This document shows positions 1 through 9,505 of a stretch of DNA of 64,000 bases, in pieces. Made by a program: the position numbers and the translations under genes. Positions within the stretch are counted from its first letter, which is position 1. Every line of letters begins with the position of its first letter. A model generated the notes under the pieces. The model was not told the DNA's origin. It saw nothing but the letters and a program-made list of their open reading frames with translations, and did not search any database. Origin of the DNA: Henriciella sp. (lineage in GTDB: Bacteria > Pseudomonadota > Alphaproteobacteria > Caulobacterales > Hyphomonadaceae); contig NZ_JAPYRE010000007.1 in the NCBI RefSeq assembly GCF_029936995.1, positions 146,407 through 210,406 on the forward strand. Reading direction: 5' to 3'.

Positions 1-1191
1 CAGGTTTTCACCCAGATTGTTGACATCCACAGGCATCGTCGTGCCGAGGGCATACGGCGTCAGGACGGGATCATCGAGATTGGAAATGTCGTAATCGGCC
101 GAAATGGGCGTGAAGTCCACGACATTGAGAAGCGGTATGCGGGCGAGGTTCTCCGTCTCGGTATAGTTCAGCCGCGGCGTGACGCGCCAGCCTCCGGTTT
201 CGACATCGAGTCCGAGCGTATTGGTAAAGGTCGACGTCTCGTAACGCCCCTGTTCCAGCAGGCGGGAGACGGCAATTCCATCTATGCGCCCCGAGGACTC
301 AAGAACGACCGGGGCGAAATCGAACACGTATTGATTGCGCTCTTCTTCGTCGGCGAACTGGTAGAAAATGCTGGACCCGAATACCCGTTCGACAGGCCCG
401 CCAGACGGGCGGTACTCTGCCTTGCCGCCATAGGAATTGTTCTCGCGGTAGCCCCCATACTGACGGTAATCGAGACTGTTCAGACTGTCGAGCGTGCCAT
501 CGCCATCGGTATCAAGCGTGGAGAATTCGCGGTTGTCGACATTGCGGTCGCGTTTGTCGAGTGTGCCGAAGGCCAGAAGGCCGAAACGGTCATTCGACCA
601 GGACGCGCGCAGGGCATAACGCTCGGTTTCAGCATCATTGAGATCGCGCTTGCCTGCTGCCGCCGTCGCTGAAAAACCAAAGCCCTCTTTGTCAAACGGA
701 CTGAACGTCTTGATGTTGATGTGACCCAGCACAGGCGCGCCGGGTGTATCCGGCGTGACCGCCTTGTTCGCCTCGACGGCGCTGGTGATCACGGCGGGAA
801 TGGAATCGAAGCGCGGTATCCGGCCATTATCGGCCCCAAGCACATCGATCCCGTCAAACGAGATCGTGGTGTAGCGGAAACGCCCGCCGCGGAAATTGAC
901 GAAGCGCGCATCGCCCTGGTCGCTCTCGACGGCAAGACCCGGCACACGGGTCAAAGCGGCGGCTAGCGTCTGATCGGGAAAGCGCCCGATCGTGTCGGCC
1001 GAAATCACATCGACCACATTGTCGGCCTCGCGCTTGGCCTCGATGGCCGCCTGCTGGCTGTCGCGTATGGGAGACGCGGTCACAAAAACGGTTTCCTGGC
1101 GCGATTCACGGACGTCCTGAGCCTGCGCCGTGGCAGTCACCGCGATGGCGGTGCCAAGCAATAGACTGGTTTTGAAAACTGGTTTGAACAT
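1..1191 (-). CDS. TonB-dependent receptor, N-terminal part (runs off left edge)
   Basis: This is the first 397 codons of an outer-membrane TonB-dependent receptor; the barrel continues beyond base 1. The start ATG at 1191 gives a signal peptide ending in TATAQAQ, then a TonB-box-like stretch (ETVFVTAS). The plug domain follows, with the typical motifs FPDQTLAAALTRVPG and VNFRGG. Plug and early barrel strands look like the Caulobacter/Xanthomonas receptor class. The substrate cannot be read from the sequence. The gene is divergent from a TetR-like regulator 240 bp away, which is a plausible local regulator. The family call is firm; substrate and C-terminus are unknown. Confidence 0.9.
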   Translation of the reverse strand, partial: MFKPVFKTSLLLGTAIAVTATAQAQDVRESRQETVFVTASPIRDSQQAAIEAKREADNVVDVISADTIGRFPDQTLAAALTRVPGLAVESDQGDARFVNFRGGRFRYTTISFDGIDVLGADNGRIPRFDSIPAVITSAVEANKAVTPDTPGAPVLGHINIKTFSPFDKEGFGFSATAAAGKRDLNDAETERYALRASWSNDRFGLLAFGTLDKRDRNVDNREFSTLDTDGDGTLDSLNSLDYRQYGGYRENNSYGGKAEYRPSGGPVERVFGSSIFYQFADEEERNQYVFDFAPVVLESSGRIDGIAVSRLLEQGRYETSTFTNTLGLDVETGGWRVTPRLNYTETENLARIPLLNVVDFTPISADYDISNLDDPVLTPYALGTTMPVDVNNLGENL

Positions 1192-1431
1192 ACCTCGATC
1201 CCCTCTCGGTTAACGAGGCTGCAAGTATCAAAACTAAACAACTGTACCAAAACAAGCTTTGATGAACTTTAATTGTCGGTTTGATGACGCACCGCAACAA
1301 AATTGTCAAAAACCGAGCCCATCTAGTGTATTAATACAGAATATCGGTGAGATCTGACGTGGAAAAGCCTTGATGCCAATGAAGATTCTCTTCAAAGTTA
1401 AACCACGAGTTTTAACAACAATATTGATCAT

Positions 1432-2676
1432 ATGTACCAAACCAGAAGCGATCCAGTTTCCACTGAAAAAGAGACAAGTCTCTTCATGCACGCCTATCCC
1501 CTGGTGGAAGCCTACGGCCTGAAAGGGCTCACGCTTCGCAACCTTGCCCATACAGCAGGTATCAGCCCATCTCTTCTAACCTACCGGCATGGCTCGCGCG
1601 ATGGCCTCCTCAGCGCTGTCTTCGCCGAAGCGCGCTCGGCTGATGAAACCGCCTGGGCCATGCGGGAGAAAACCTTCAACATCACTGGAACGGAACCGGG
1701 GCATCTGCTCTCTATCGCACTCGCTACTGTCACCGACTCGATTACACGAACCCGTCAGACGAGCTTGATGCAGTGGATATGTTTCACTGCTGCGGAGCGG
1801 GAGCCCGCTGCAAAGCCTGCCGCCGCTGGCTGGCCGCAACTGTCAGTCGACTACTGGACACACCACTTTGTCCGGTTGGGCGTTGACTCTCAGCTCTCCG
1901 CACCTTTTGCGGCTGCTCTGACCGGTGCCACGCGGATTGGGCTTCTTGCTGACGGCAACCCCCTTTTGCTGAGCTGGATGAATGACTTCATCATAAGGTT
2001 ATGCCAGCGCATTGGCGCAAATCCCCCCAGCCCGGCCGGCGACAGTCACACCCGGGCCGCCGTGGAACAAACCTGGCGCGATCAACCCCGTCATGCACCC
2101 GCTTCACGTAGCGATACACCGGACCGGATCATCGATGCCGCCGCCGGGCTGCTCGTCAGTCACGGGCCTGATGCGCTGACCCATCGGCTGATCGCAGAAC
2201 AGACAGGAATTTCTCTGTCATCCATGACCCATCACTTCTCCTCGCTTGACGAGATCATGCTGTATGCCTTCGAGCGCATCTATGACCGGGCGCGTACAGC
2301 TTCCTCAGCGGATCTGCCGCAAGGCATCAACATCGAAAGGCTGAGCCAGGAAGTGCTGCCGGAGATTTTTCGCCGCGCCCGCGCGCGCGGGCAGGAAAGC
2401 GTCGCCATGGACGAGGTCATCCTGTCGGCTGCGCGCAAATCCGAGACCGCCCCTCTTGCCGGCGCGCTGATGGCCATGACGGGGCAAACCTCGACAGCCT
2501 TGCTTCGGTCCGTCGAAGGCCTGCGAGAGAGCGTGGACCGGCTGGACGGCCAGCTCTTCCGTTTTGTCATGACAGGCCTGTCTGAACAGTCGGCCCATCT
2601 GCCCGGACCTGAACGCGACACATGGCTGGCAGCTCAGTCCCGCAAGTTCCTGCTGGCGTGCTGGGCAAGCGGATAG
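1432..2676 (+). CDS. TetR-family regulator with two TetR DNA-binding domains in tandem
   Basis: The 414-residue protein is about twice the usual TetR length. One helix-turn-helix lies at about residues 33-52 (LTLRNLAHTAGISPSLLTY). A second, better-preserved TetR N-terminal domain starts near residue 229 (TPDRIIDAAAGLLVSHG), with its HTH at about 245-268 (LTHRLIAEQTGISLSSMTHH). Each is followed by a helical ligand-domain-like stretch, so the protein looks like a fused dimer. It is divergent from one TonB receptor and convergent with another, so control of one or both is plausible. There is no clear ribosome-binding site before 1432, and Met19 (base 1486) is an alternative start. Confidence 0.8.
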   Translation: MYQTRSDPVSTEKETSLFMHAYPLVEAYGLKGLTLRNLAHTAGISPSLLTYRHGSRDGLLSAVFAEARSADETAWAMREKTFNITGTEPGHLLSIALATVTDSITRTRQTSLMQWICFTAAEREPAAKPAAAGWPQLSVDYWTHHFVRLGVDSQLSAPFAAALTGATRIGLLADGNPLLLSWMNDFIIRLCQRIGANPPSPAGDSHTRAAVEQTWRDQPRHAPASRSDTPDRIIDAAAGLLVSHGPDALTHRLIAEQTGISLSSMTHHFSSLDEIMLYAFERIYDRARTASSADLPQGINIERLSQEVLPEIFRRARARGQESVAMDEVILSAARKSETAPLAGALMAMTGQTSTALLRSVEGLRESVDRLDGQLFRFVMTGLSEQSAHLPGPERDTWLAAQSRKFLLACWASG

Positions 2677-2809
2677 TATAGCCCCCCTGCTTTATTGTGC
2701 CTCCGGGCGACCGGCACTCCCGCTCTCCTGCATCGCGGTTCCGGCAATCTGAGCCGGTCCTTCACGACAGGCGGCGAAACGCTACTGGTGCAAATATCTC
2801 AGGCGCGTA

Positions 2810-5674
2810 TCAGAAGGTCGCCTTGAGGCCGAATGTGTAAGTCGGGCCATACTCCTCATACTGAACATTGACGTTCCGCGTACCCGCATAGCTGTAAAGC
2901 GGGCGGTCGTTCAGGTTGGAGGCCTCCGCGAAGACCTGGAAGGTCTGATTGACCTGGTAAGCTGCCGTCAGATCGATCTGAATATGGTCATTGATATAGA
3001 CATCTTCTGAAGCGTCATCCGGCGCCCCGATCTCATCGAGAATACGGTCACGATAGGACACGGCTGCGCGGGCCGTGATCCCGTACTTTTCATAGCCGAG
3101 CGAGACATTGGCTGTATGGCGGGACTGGAATGGCAGCTCGACATCACGCTGGCCGCCGTCCGGAAGCGGAACACTGGCTTCGGTATCGACCAGCGTATAA
3201 TTGGCCGCCAGCAGGAAGCCGTCAAACGGCGCGGCCAGGAAATCCAGCTCCTGCTGCCAGGCTGTTTCGAAGCCATAGACCTGCGCATCCTCGCCATTCA
3301 CGAATGTCGCGAACTCGTCAAAACCTTCAAAACCGGGCGTTCCGGCCAGGTCTGCGGGAAAGACGGGATTCTCGATATTCTTGAAGAAAACGCCCGCCGA
3401 GATCAGGCCGATGTCGCCGGGATAGTATTCAAAGGCGAGATCGATACTGTCGGCCTTGTACCGCTCCAGATCGGTGTTCCCGCCTTCAGCCTCGACCTCC
3501 CCCTCGTCGTCTGTTTCTATGACCGTGGCAGGCCGGTTCTGCTCGAAAACCGGACGAACCACCGCACGGAAATAAGCGGCCCGCAGGATCATTTCTTCGT
3601 TTAGCGCATAGCGCGCATTCAGACTCGGCAGGACGTCGGTGTAAGAGTCCTCGATCTCGATTGGCACCAGGTCCAGCGTACCCGTCACCTCATCCAGCGT
3701 AACTTCGTTGCCGGAGGCATCATATTCGGTGTGCTCAACCCTGAGACCGCCGGTCAGGGTGAGGCGATCGATATCCACACTTGCCATGGCGTACCCGGCA
3801 TAGACATCCTCATTGATCGCGAAATCCTCGGCATTGGAGTCGATGAAAGTGCCTTCCTCATCGAGGTCCTCACTGAAGACATCGAGATTGTCGCGCACGA
3901 AACTGGCGACCTGGCGCGGCTGGGCCTGTGGCGCGATGAGACCAAGAGGATAGTCAATATCCGGGTTCAAGAAATCGGCGACGGTCAGGCCCTGATCGGC
4001 TCCGCCGAAAACGAGCGCGTCCAGTTCGGAGGTTTTCTCGCGCAGCGACGCCTTCGTTCCCACTTTCCAGAAGCCGTTATAGCGCCCGAACGATGTATCA
4101 TAACGCAGATCGAGCTTGCCCGACCATTCGGTATCCTCGGTCTCACTGTCTTCAAAAACAATCTCGTCCAGCTCATAGCGTGAAGCATCACTGAAGCCTT
4201 CCAGGTTGTTGGTAATGATTTCAGGCCGGCGCACGTCAGCCAGATCGGTGCCAATCAGGATGCCGGTATCGGAAAAATCGGCCACGAATACCGGCTCGAC
4301 ATAATCGGGATTGTCCTCGTCGGCATCGGAATAGGCAAGCTGGTATTCCAGAGTGGCTGCCCCAAAACGGCTCTCGCCGCCCGTGCTCACAGACCAGATT
4401 GTCTGGGTCTCTTCGCGTTCGCTGACATAGGATTCAACTTCCTGATCACGCAGGAGAAGCCGGTCCGAACTCTGGGCAGCGACATTCGCGCCATAATCCG
4501 GATCAGCTTCATAGACCGTGCCGCCCTGGACCTCGTCATCGGCGAAGTCCGAATAAAGTGTCCGCAGGTACAGCTCGTGATTGCTGTTGACGCGCCAGTC
4601 TATATTCAGTGCTCCGCCGATCCGCGTGCGCTTGAGCACATAGTCGCGCGGCTCGATGACGACCGGGAAAGCCGTGCCGCCAAAATCGTCAAGACCGTCG
4701 CCGTTCTCGACCCCGTCAGAGCCGAGTTCCCGGCCATAGTAGCTGAACGAGCCGAGGACACCGATCTCGCCCATACTGCCTGCTGAAAAAACATTGGATG
4801 CCGAGCCGGAAAAGCGCGGCGAGAATTCGTCACGCAGATCGTTATAACTCGTCTGGGCCGTCAGCTTGCCGCCAAGACCGGCGCGCTCGAAAGCACTCGC
4901 AGATTCTATATCCACAGCCCCGCCAATGGCATCGCCCTCCATGTCTGGCGTCAGGGACTTGGTGACAGTGAGATTGCTTACCAGCTCGGACGGGATCACA
5001 TCGAGCGCGACCTGACGCTGGTCGCTTTCAGCCGAGGTGATCGAAATGCCATTGATGCTGACCGAGTTGAGGTTCGGACTCGCCCCGCGAATGGAGATGA
5101 AACGGCCCTCGCCCTGGTCGCGGTTGATCGCGACCCCCGGAATGCGCTGGGCCGCCTCGGTGACGTTCTGATCGGGGAACTGGCCTATAAAGTCCGAGGA
5201 GACCCCCGACAGGATATTGTCCGCATTGCGCTTGCGGTTGAGCGCATCGGTGTAGGACGCGCGCTGACCGACGACCAGAACATTGTCCATGATCGAGGCA
5301 TCGGTCCCGATGGCAAAATCGAGCCGGACGGGCTCGCTCCCCGAGACCTGAACGGTTTGCCGCGTGGTTCCTGCGCCCAGATACTGAACTTCAACAGTAT
5401 ATGTCCCCGGCGGAACGCTGGAGAAGCTGTAGCGGCCGCCCTGCCCGGTCGTTGTACGCCGGCCGAGCTCGACCAGGATGACTTCTGCGCCCCGGAAATA
5501 GGCGTTGCCCCGAACATCACCAACGCGCCCGCCAACCGAGGCCTCGCCTGCAATTTCAGTCTGCGCTTGCGCTGGCATGGCGATAAACTGGCTCGCAGCC
5601 AGGGCAAGTGCGGTAAGAGCAATGCCGTCGCGAAGGCGCAGGCGGGACGCGCAAGCAGGGTGCAGGTCGGTCAT
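2810..5674 (-). CDS. TonB-dependent receptor with carboxypeptidase-regulatory-like N-terminal domain
   Basis: This 954-residue outer-membrane receptor has a signal peptide ending near MPAQAQ. A beta-sandwich CarboxypepD_reg-like domain spans about 45-120 (GGRVGDVRGNAYFRGAEV, then GRYSFSSVPPGTYTVEV). The plug follows (GQFPDQNVTEAAQRIPG, ISIRGASPNLNSVSING), then a long barrel ending in the expected aromatic residue (YTFGLKATF). It belongs to the Caulobacter/Xanthomonas receptor class. Its start is 230 bp from the divergent phytase, suggesting uptake of phytate, a phytate degradation product or a metal-phytate complex. That substrate is inferred from context only. Confidence 0.9.
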   Translation of the reverse strand: MTDLHPACASRLRLRDGIALTALALAASQFIAMPAQAQTEIAGEASVGGRVGDVRGNAYFRGAEVILVELGRRTTTGQGGRYSFSSVPPGTYTVEVQYLGAGTTRQTVQVSGSEPVRLDFAIGTDASIMDNVLVVGQRASYTDALNRKRNADNILSGVSSDFIGQFPDQNVTEAAQRIPGVAINRDQGEGRFISIRGASPNLNSVSINGISITSAESDQRQVALDVIPSELVSNLTVTKSLTPDMEGDAIGGAVDIESASAFERAGLGGKLTAQTSYNDLRDEFSPRFSGSASNVFSAGSMGEIGVLGSFSYYGRELGSDGVENGDGLDDFGGTAFPVVIEPRDYVLKRTRIGGALNIDWRVNSNHELYLRTLYSDFADDEVQGGTVYEADPDYGANVAAQSSDRLLLRDQEVESYVSEREETQTIWSVSTGGESRFGAATLEYQLAYSDADEDNPDYVEPVFVADFSDTGILIGTDLADVRRPEIITNNLEGFSDASRYELDEIVFEDSETEDTEWSGKLDLRYDTSFGRYNGFWKVGTKASLREKTSELDALVFGGADQGLTVADFLNPDIDYPLGLIAPQAQPRQVASFVRDNLDVFSEDLDEEGTFIDSNAEDFAINEDVYAGYAMASVDIDRLTLTGGLRVEHTEYDASGNEVTLDEVTGTLDLVPIEIEDSYTDVLPSLNARYALNEEMILRAAYFRAVVRPVFEQNRPATVIETDDEGEVEAEGGNTDLERYKADSIDLAFEYYPGDIGLISAGVFFKNIENPVFPADLAGTPGFEGFDEFATFVNGEDAQVYGFETAWQQELDFLAAPFDGFLLAANYTLVDTEASVPLPDGGQRDVELPFQSRHTANVSLGYEKYGITARAAVSYRDRILDEIGAPDDASEDVYINDHIQIDLTAAYQVNQTFQVFAEASNLNDRPLYSYAGTRNVNVQYEEYGPTYTFGLKATF

Positions 5675-5903
5675 CTAATACATCTCCCATTGGTGAATGC
5701 CGGCCGGGCGGACGGCATATGCAAGGGGGCGCAGGACAGGTGCCTGCACCTCGGGTCTGAAGCGCGGTAACAACGGTCTGTGACACTTCCCGGTCAGCTT
5801 CCATGACGGTTTCGTGAAGTTTCCCGGCCAGACTTGCGCGGGCCGGATGTGCTTGGTCTAAGCCTTACGGTACTCTCGCTGGAACAGGACCGGAGACTTG
5901 GAT

Positions 5904-6977
5904 ATGCGCGTAATGCTGATGGGATTGTCAGGGCTCACCCTTGCGGTGATGTCGGGGGCGTGTGCGACGTCTCGTTATGATGGCCCGCAAGGCGTGGATG
6001 CAATTGGTGACCCGGCTGTTCCCGTCATGGCGAAGGCCGAAACGGTTGTGACAACAAACCCTGCCGTCGATGCTGATGATCCTGCCTTGTGGGCCAGCAG
6101 CGATGACCCGTCTCGCGGCCTGATCTTGGCGACAGACAAGACCGAAGGCCTCTATGTTCATGATCTTGACGGAAATGTACGCCAGTTCCTCGCCTCCGGC
6201 CCGCTTAACAATGTCGATCTGCGCGAAGGTTTCACGGTCAACGGCGCCGGGCGTGTTCTCGTCGGAGCGACCAATGATCGCGAAGGCGGCCTAGGCATCA
6301 ATCTCTATCTGCTCGACCCGGCAACGCTGGAGGTCTCCGACTACGGCTTCATCCCCACCCGTATCGGCGAACCCTATGGCTTTTGCATGGGCAAGCGGGG
6401 ACAGGATTTCTTCCTCATCGCCACGACCAAGGCCGGCACGGTTCATCAATGGCAGGTTGTGGCCGGAGAAAGCGGACCCGAAATCGGTCAGGAGCGACGC
6501 CTGGAACTGGAAACCCAGCTTGAAGGCTGCGTTGTCGATGAGGCCGCCGACGCGCTATATGTCGGAGAAGAAGATGCCGCCATCTGGCGCTTTGATTTCG
6601 ATCCTGAAGGCAGCCAGGAGCCGGAGCTCATCGCTGAGGTCGACTATGAACGTTTCAAGGATGACATCGAAGGGCTGACCATCATCCGGGATGGCCGCCA
6701 GTCCTATCTCATCGCCTCCAGTCAGGGTGACAGTACCTTCCCGGTTTACCGGATCACCGGCGAAACCCCTGCCTATCTGGGCCGCTTTACCATCGTCGAG
6801 AGCGAGGCGACGGACGCGGTAACCCACACAGACGGTCTCGATGCCTGGTCTGGTGCGATCGGCGATTATCCTGAAGGCGCACTCGCAATCCATGACGACT
6901 ATGAAACCCCGGGTGAAGAGCAGCAGAACTACAAACTCGTCGACTGGCGCGATGTGCGCGCGGCTTTGGGGCTTTGA
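5904..6977 (+). CDS. Beta-propeller phytase (myo-inositol-hexakisphosphate phosphohydrolase), lipoprotein
   Basis: Phytases of this family release phosphate from phytate in a Ca2+-dependent way. The family signatures are present: DADDPALWAS, ATDKTEGLYVHDLDG, PLNNVDLREGF and EEDAAIWRF. The N-terminus has a lipobox (MSGAC, Cys20), so the enzyme is probably anchored to a membrane facing the periplasm or surface. An in-frame TTG lies at 5898, but the GGAG at 5892-5895 is correctly spaced for the ATG at 5904, so 5904 is used. The protein length (357 aa) is normal for the family. It is divergent from a large TonB receptor, forming a small phosphate-scavenging module. Confidence 0.9.
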   Translation: MRVMLMGLSGLTLAVMSGACATSRYDGPQGVDAIGDPAVPVMAKAETVVTTNPAVDADDPALWASSDDPSRGLILATDKTEGLYVHDLDGNVRQFLASGPLNNVDLREGFTVNGAGRVLVGATNDREGGLGINLYLLDPATLEVSDYGFIPTRIGEPYGFCMGKRGQDFFLIATTKAGTVHQWQVVAGESGPEIGQERRLELETQLEGCVVDEAADALYVGEEDAAIWRFDFDPEGSQEPELIAEVDYERFKDDIEGLTIIRDGRQSYLIASSQGDSTFPVYRITGETPAYLGRFTIVESEATDAVTHTDGLDAWSGAIGDYPEGALAIHDDYETPGEEQQNYKLVDWRDVRAALGL

Positions 6978-7181
6978 ACGCGATCCTCCACAATCGCCAG
7001 GCATTCCCTACCTATGCAGCTATCAGCTGACGCCATTCCCGGAGAGCGGCATCGCGTTGTGACTTGAAAGTCTGACGGCGGTTGATGTGGGGTCGTGGTT
7101 GATGTGGCTGGGGAGCGGGGCGTAGGTGGAGGCGAACTTCTGCAAGTTGGACATTCGCCTGTCGCCAAATATCAGCCCGGC

Positions 7182-7574
7182 TCACCCCGCCCCGATGAGC
7201 GACGCGGCCATCAAGCCACATCCCAGCACAACCAGCCCCCCTGTAGGCCAGGCCCACCAGCCCGGCGCACGGAGGGCAAGAACCGTTCCCCGCCCAAGCG
7301 TTTTTCTCTCCTTCCGGCTTCGCATGATGCGCAGTGCATAGATCGCCGAGCCTGTAATGGAGAGGGTCGTAAGTGCGACCCCGAAGACGAACCAGATGAG
7401 TTTCGTCACCAGCCCGCCGAAATAGCCGAAATGCAGCGGGTCCGCCGCCTCGCCAATTCTCTGATGAAGCGACAGGTCGCGCCCGTCTGTCATCAGCAGG
7501 ATTTCGTGGCTCAGGAAGAATTCGAACCAGACTTCCCAGCGGCCGGGTGCCGCCGGTCCAGTTCTGTGACCGCG
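7182..7574 (-). pseudogene. C-terminal fragment of a PepSY-associated (iron-uptake type) membrane protein
   Basis: The last ~129 codons of the open frame 7802-7182 resemble the end of PepSY-TM proteins: EVWFEFFLSHEILLMTDGRDL, then PLHFGYFGGLVTKLIWFVFG, a transmembrane helix, and a second one near the end (GGLVVLGCGLMAASLIGAG). The N-terminal PepSY repeats and first helices are missing. Instead the frame is joined without interruption to Fic sequence at about base 7573, so translation would give a Fic/PepSY chimera. The fragment has no start of its own. I take it as the remnant of a deletion or recombination event. Confidence 0.65.
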
Positions 7575-8052
7575 GAAGTCACCCGGCTGTTTCGTACTCC
7601 CCCGGCCCGTTGCCAGCAGCGTGCCATGCATTTCCCGCATCAACCGCAGCGAAAACGGAAATCCGCCTCCCCATTTTTCGAGGCCATGATTGAGCGCCGC
7701 AACATAGGTTGAGACCTCTTTGACATCATCGACAGGAGCGCCCGGCGCCTCGGCTTCTTCATAAAGCAGAAGGGTCAGAGAGCGATGACTGCGTCCCCTC
7801 AATCTGCGAAGATAGAAGCGCTTCCTTGCGGATATACATATATAGAAGTAGCGAGGTGTTCGGCACTATCGAGCAGACACCATCCAGCCTCCCAAGGGCA
7901 TACATGGCCTCGCTGACAAGGCCTGAGAGGCTTGCAATATAAAGCGCGGGGATGGGCGGTAAGGGTGTCGGGACATAGGCCCGTACTGATCCACCCGCAT
8001 CGGAACTCGTCGCATAGGTCCCGACCCGTCCGTTGAGATCGTGCTGCCCCAT
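7573..8052 (-). pseudogene. Truncated, frameshifted Fic-family gene (front part only)
   Basis: From ATG 8052 the frame encodes a typical Fic N-terminal region: RAYVPTPLPPIPALYI, then YMYIRKEALLSSQIEGTQSS. SSQIEG is the class II self-inhibitory motif. An extra C in the run at about 7771-7773 shifts the frame. The Fic homology continues in the next frame (LLLYEEAEAPGAPVDDVKEV, then GFPFSLRLMREMHGTLL) to about 7573, where it is replaced by PepSY-TM sequence. The catalytic HPFx(D/E)GNGR motif is therefore absent and the gene must be inactive as an AMP-transferase. Two paired inverted repeats sit just upstream. Confidence 0.7.
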
Positions 8053-8060
8053 TCGTTACC

Positions 8061-8128
8061 CTTTAACAAGCCTCTCGGCTATTAAAGAGCAGCGGCTTTA
8101 AGTTTAATAACAAGCCTCGCTTATTAAA
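8061..8128. repeat. Paired inverted repeats upstream of the broken Fic gene (operator-like)
   Basis: Two related AT-rich dyads lie at 8061-8087 (CTTTAA...ATTAAAG) and 8103-8128 (TTTAATAA...TTATTAAA). Each carries the same internal AACAAGCCTC, and the copies are about 44 bp apart. They precede the start of the Fic remnant on the minus strand and look like tandem operator sites. The layout resembles the paired repeats before the intact Fic gene at 20.8 kb. Confidence 0.4.
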
Positions 8129-8193
8129 GACTGCCTTCATACCAAAGCCTGGTCAGGCCTGTGATGGTCTGTCCGCTCATCAGGGTGCCACCA

Positions 8194-9036
8194 TCACGCA
8201 ACCGCCTGGTTCGGTGCTAGCTGAGCTCCAAGAAGCTCGGTCAGATAGCCGCCATCCCGAAGCGCCTCAGCCTTCTTCACAAGATACCGAATGGCATGGC
8301 GCATCGAGGGGCCGTCCCATTCGTCGCGCACGCGGTCGGGCCCGTGAAGCACGACTGCAATCTCGCGCCGTGTCATACCAAGATTGAGACAATCCAGCGC
8401 GATCAGGCCATTGCGCAGAACCTGGGTCGTCTTGTTCCAGAGCGGTGTGGCGAGGTCCGGTCCATCGCCGTAGAGTTCAAGAGCGGCCTTCTGGAGTTTG
8501 ACGCGCCGCTCATAGCCCTCGACATCGGAGATGGTCAGTTTCATCCGGACCGGCTCCAGGCCGAGCAGGGACATACCGGTACAGCGCACCTGTACGACGC
8601 ACCCCTTGCCGCGGATCAGGAGAAATTCCCGCCCGACGGCATCGGTGACATGGGTGACGTCGCAGATCGCCATGGTGCGATCGAATATGTCACAGCTCTC
8701 GTTTTGTGCCCGGGGACCGCAATGAACCTCGACCTGGTCGGGAAACGCACCATTCGTCCAGACAGCATCAGCATCGAAGCCGTTCCTGTTCGGGTCTGGC
8801 AGGAAGACAAGCCCCCAGCGCTCGGCGAGAGTCTGCGGCACGCGGGATCGCAGCAGCCTGATATCCGCGCAGGGGGCTGGCCTCTCGGCAATGCTTTCAT
8901 CCATGCGACCGACACAGTCCGTCCGGAAATCCCGATTGCGGCGCAGATACTCCCAGGCCCACCGGTCGGGTGTCAGCCGCCAGAGATAATCATAGCGTTT
9001 CAGCACGCCATCGCTCTTAAGAGTATAGGTCTTCAT
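8194..9036 (-). CDS. DUF2285/DUF6499-type protein of conjugative elements
   Basis: The 280-residue protein has an N-terminal module of the kind found in integrative-element regulators (YDYLWRLTPDRWAWEYLRRN) and a C-terminal DUF2285-like helical region (LTISDVEGYERRVKLQKAALELYG..., GMTRREIAVVLHGPDRVRDEW). DUF2285 proteins are common beside trb and tra genes in alphaproteobacterial ICEs, where a regulatory role is usually assumed. The open frame extends to 9114, but ATG 9036 has a well-placed AGGAG and begins at the conserved block. It is divergent from trbB across a 469-bp region with two dyads. Confidence 0.7.
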   Translation of the reverse strand: MKTYTLKSDGVLKRYDYLWRLTPDRWAWEYLRRNRDFRTDCVGRMDESIAERPAPCADIRLLRSRVPQTLAERWGLVFLPDPNRNGFDADAVWTNGAFPDQVEVHCGPRAQNESCDIFDRTMAICDVTHVTDAVGREFLLIRGKGCVVQVRCTGMSLLGLEPVRMKLTISDVEGYERRVKLQKAALELYGDGPDLATPLWNKTTQVLRNGLIALDCLNLGMTRREIAVVLHGPDRVRDEWDGPSMRHAIRYLVKKAEALRDGGYLTELLGAQLAPNQAVA

Positions 9037-9505
9037 GATCCGCTCTCCTGGTGAACGGAACTCGCGCAAGAGGCGTGCCACTCTGGGTAGAAATTCAGAC
9101 CACGAACATTTCACTCAGCTCCAGCATTTACTGCGCTAATGGCAGGGAAAACGTTACCCACTGGTTTTGTTCAGCGCCTCGCAAGAATGGTTAACTCTTA
9201 ATAACCATGGGCTAATTCGCCTACCAGGCGAGTGCCTGATACATGCTCACATCGTGGATTGTGACGGCTTTCAGCAACGCAACGAGGAATAAATTCATCG
9301 GGTCCAGGCTGCCGCATCAGGACAATCCGGCCATCGCGTCGGCAGCCCTGTCCTGCTTCATTCTGGGAGAACCGTCCCGAATTGGTACTGTTGCAGCCAT
9401 TTGCAAGCGCCTTGACGGTACTGTGCCGATTGGCCTGCGCACCAACTCCTACTCACGCCCATTGCCTGAGACAATCGCCCCGACCAGTCAGAAGGAAGTC
9501 GGGCA
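9037..9505. other. Intergenic region between the DUF2285 gene and trbB, with two inverted repeats
   Basis: No convincing gene is seen. A perfect dyad with arms ATGGTTA and TAACCAT (8-base spacer) lies at 9187-9208. A second, TCGCCT-ACC-AGGCGA, lies at 9217-9231. Both are in the shared upstream region of the divergent DUF2285 gene and the trb operon, so they are candidate operators. No oriT-like nick site could be identified by eye. Confidence 0.4.

Noticed and set aside
8061..8128. CRISPR-like repeats
   Set aside because: Only two copies, imperfect and close together before a gene; operator-like rather than an array. No cas gene is present.
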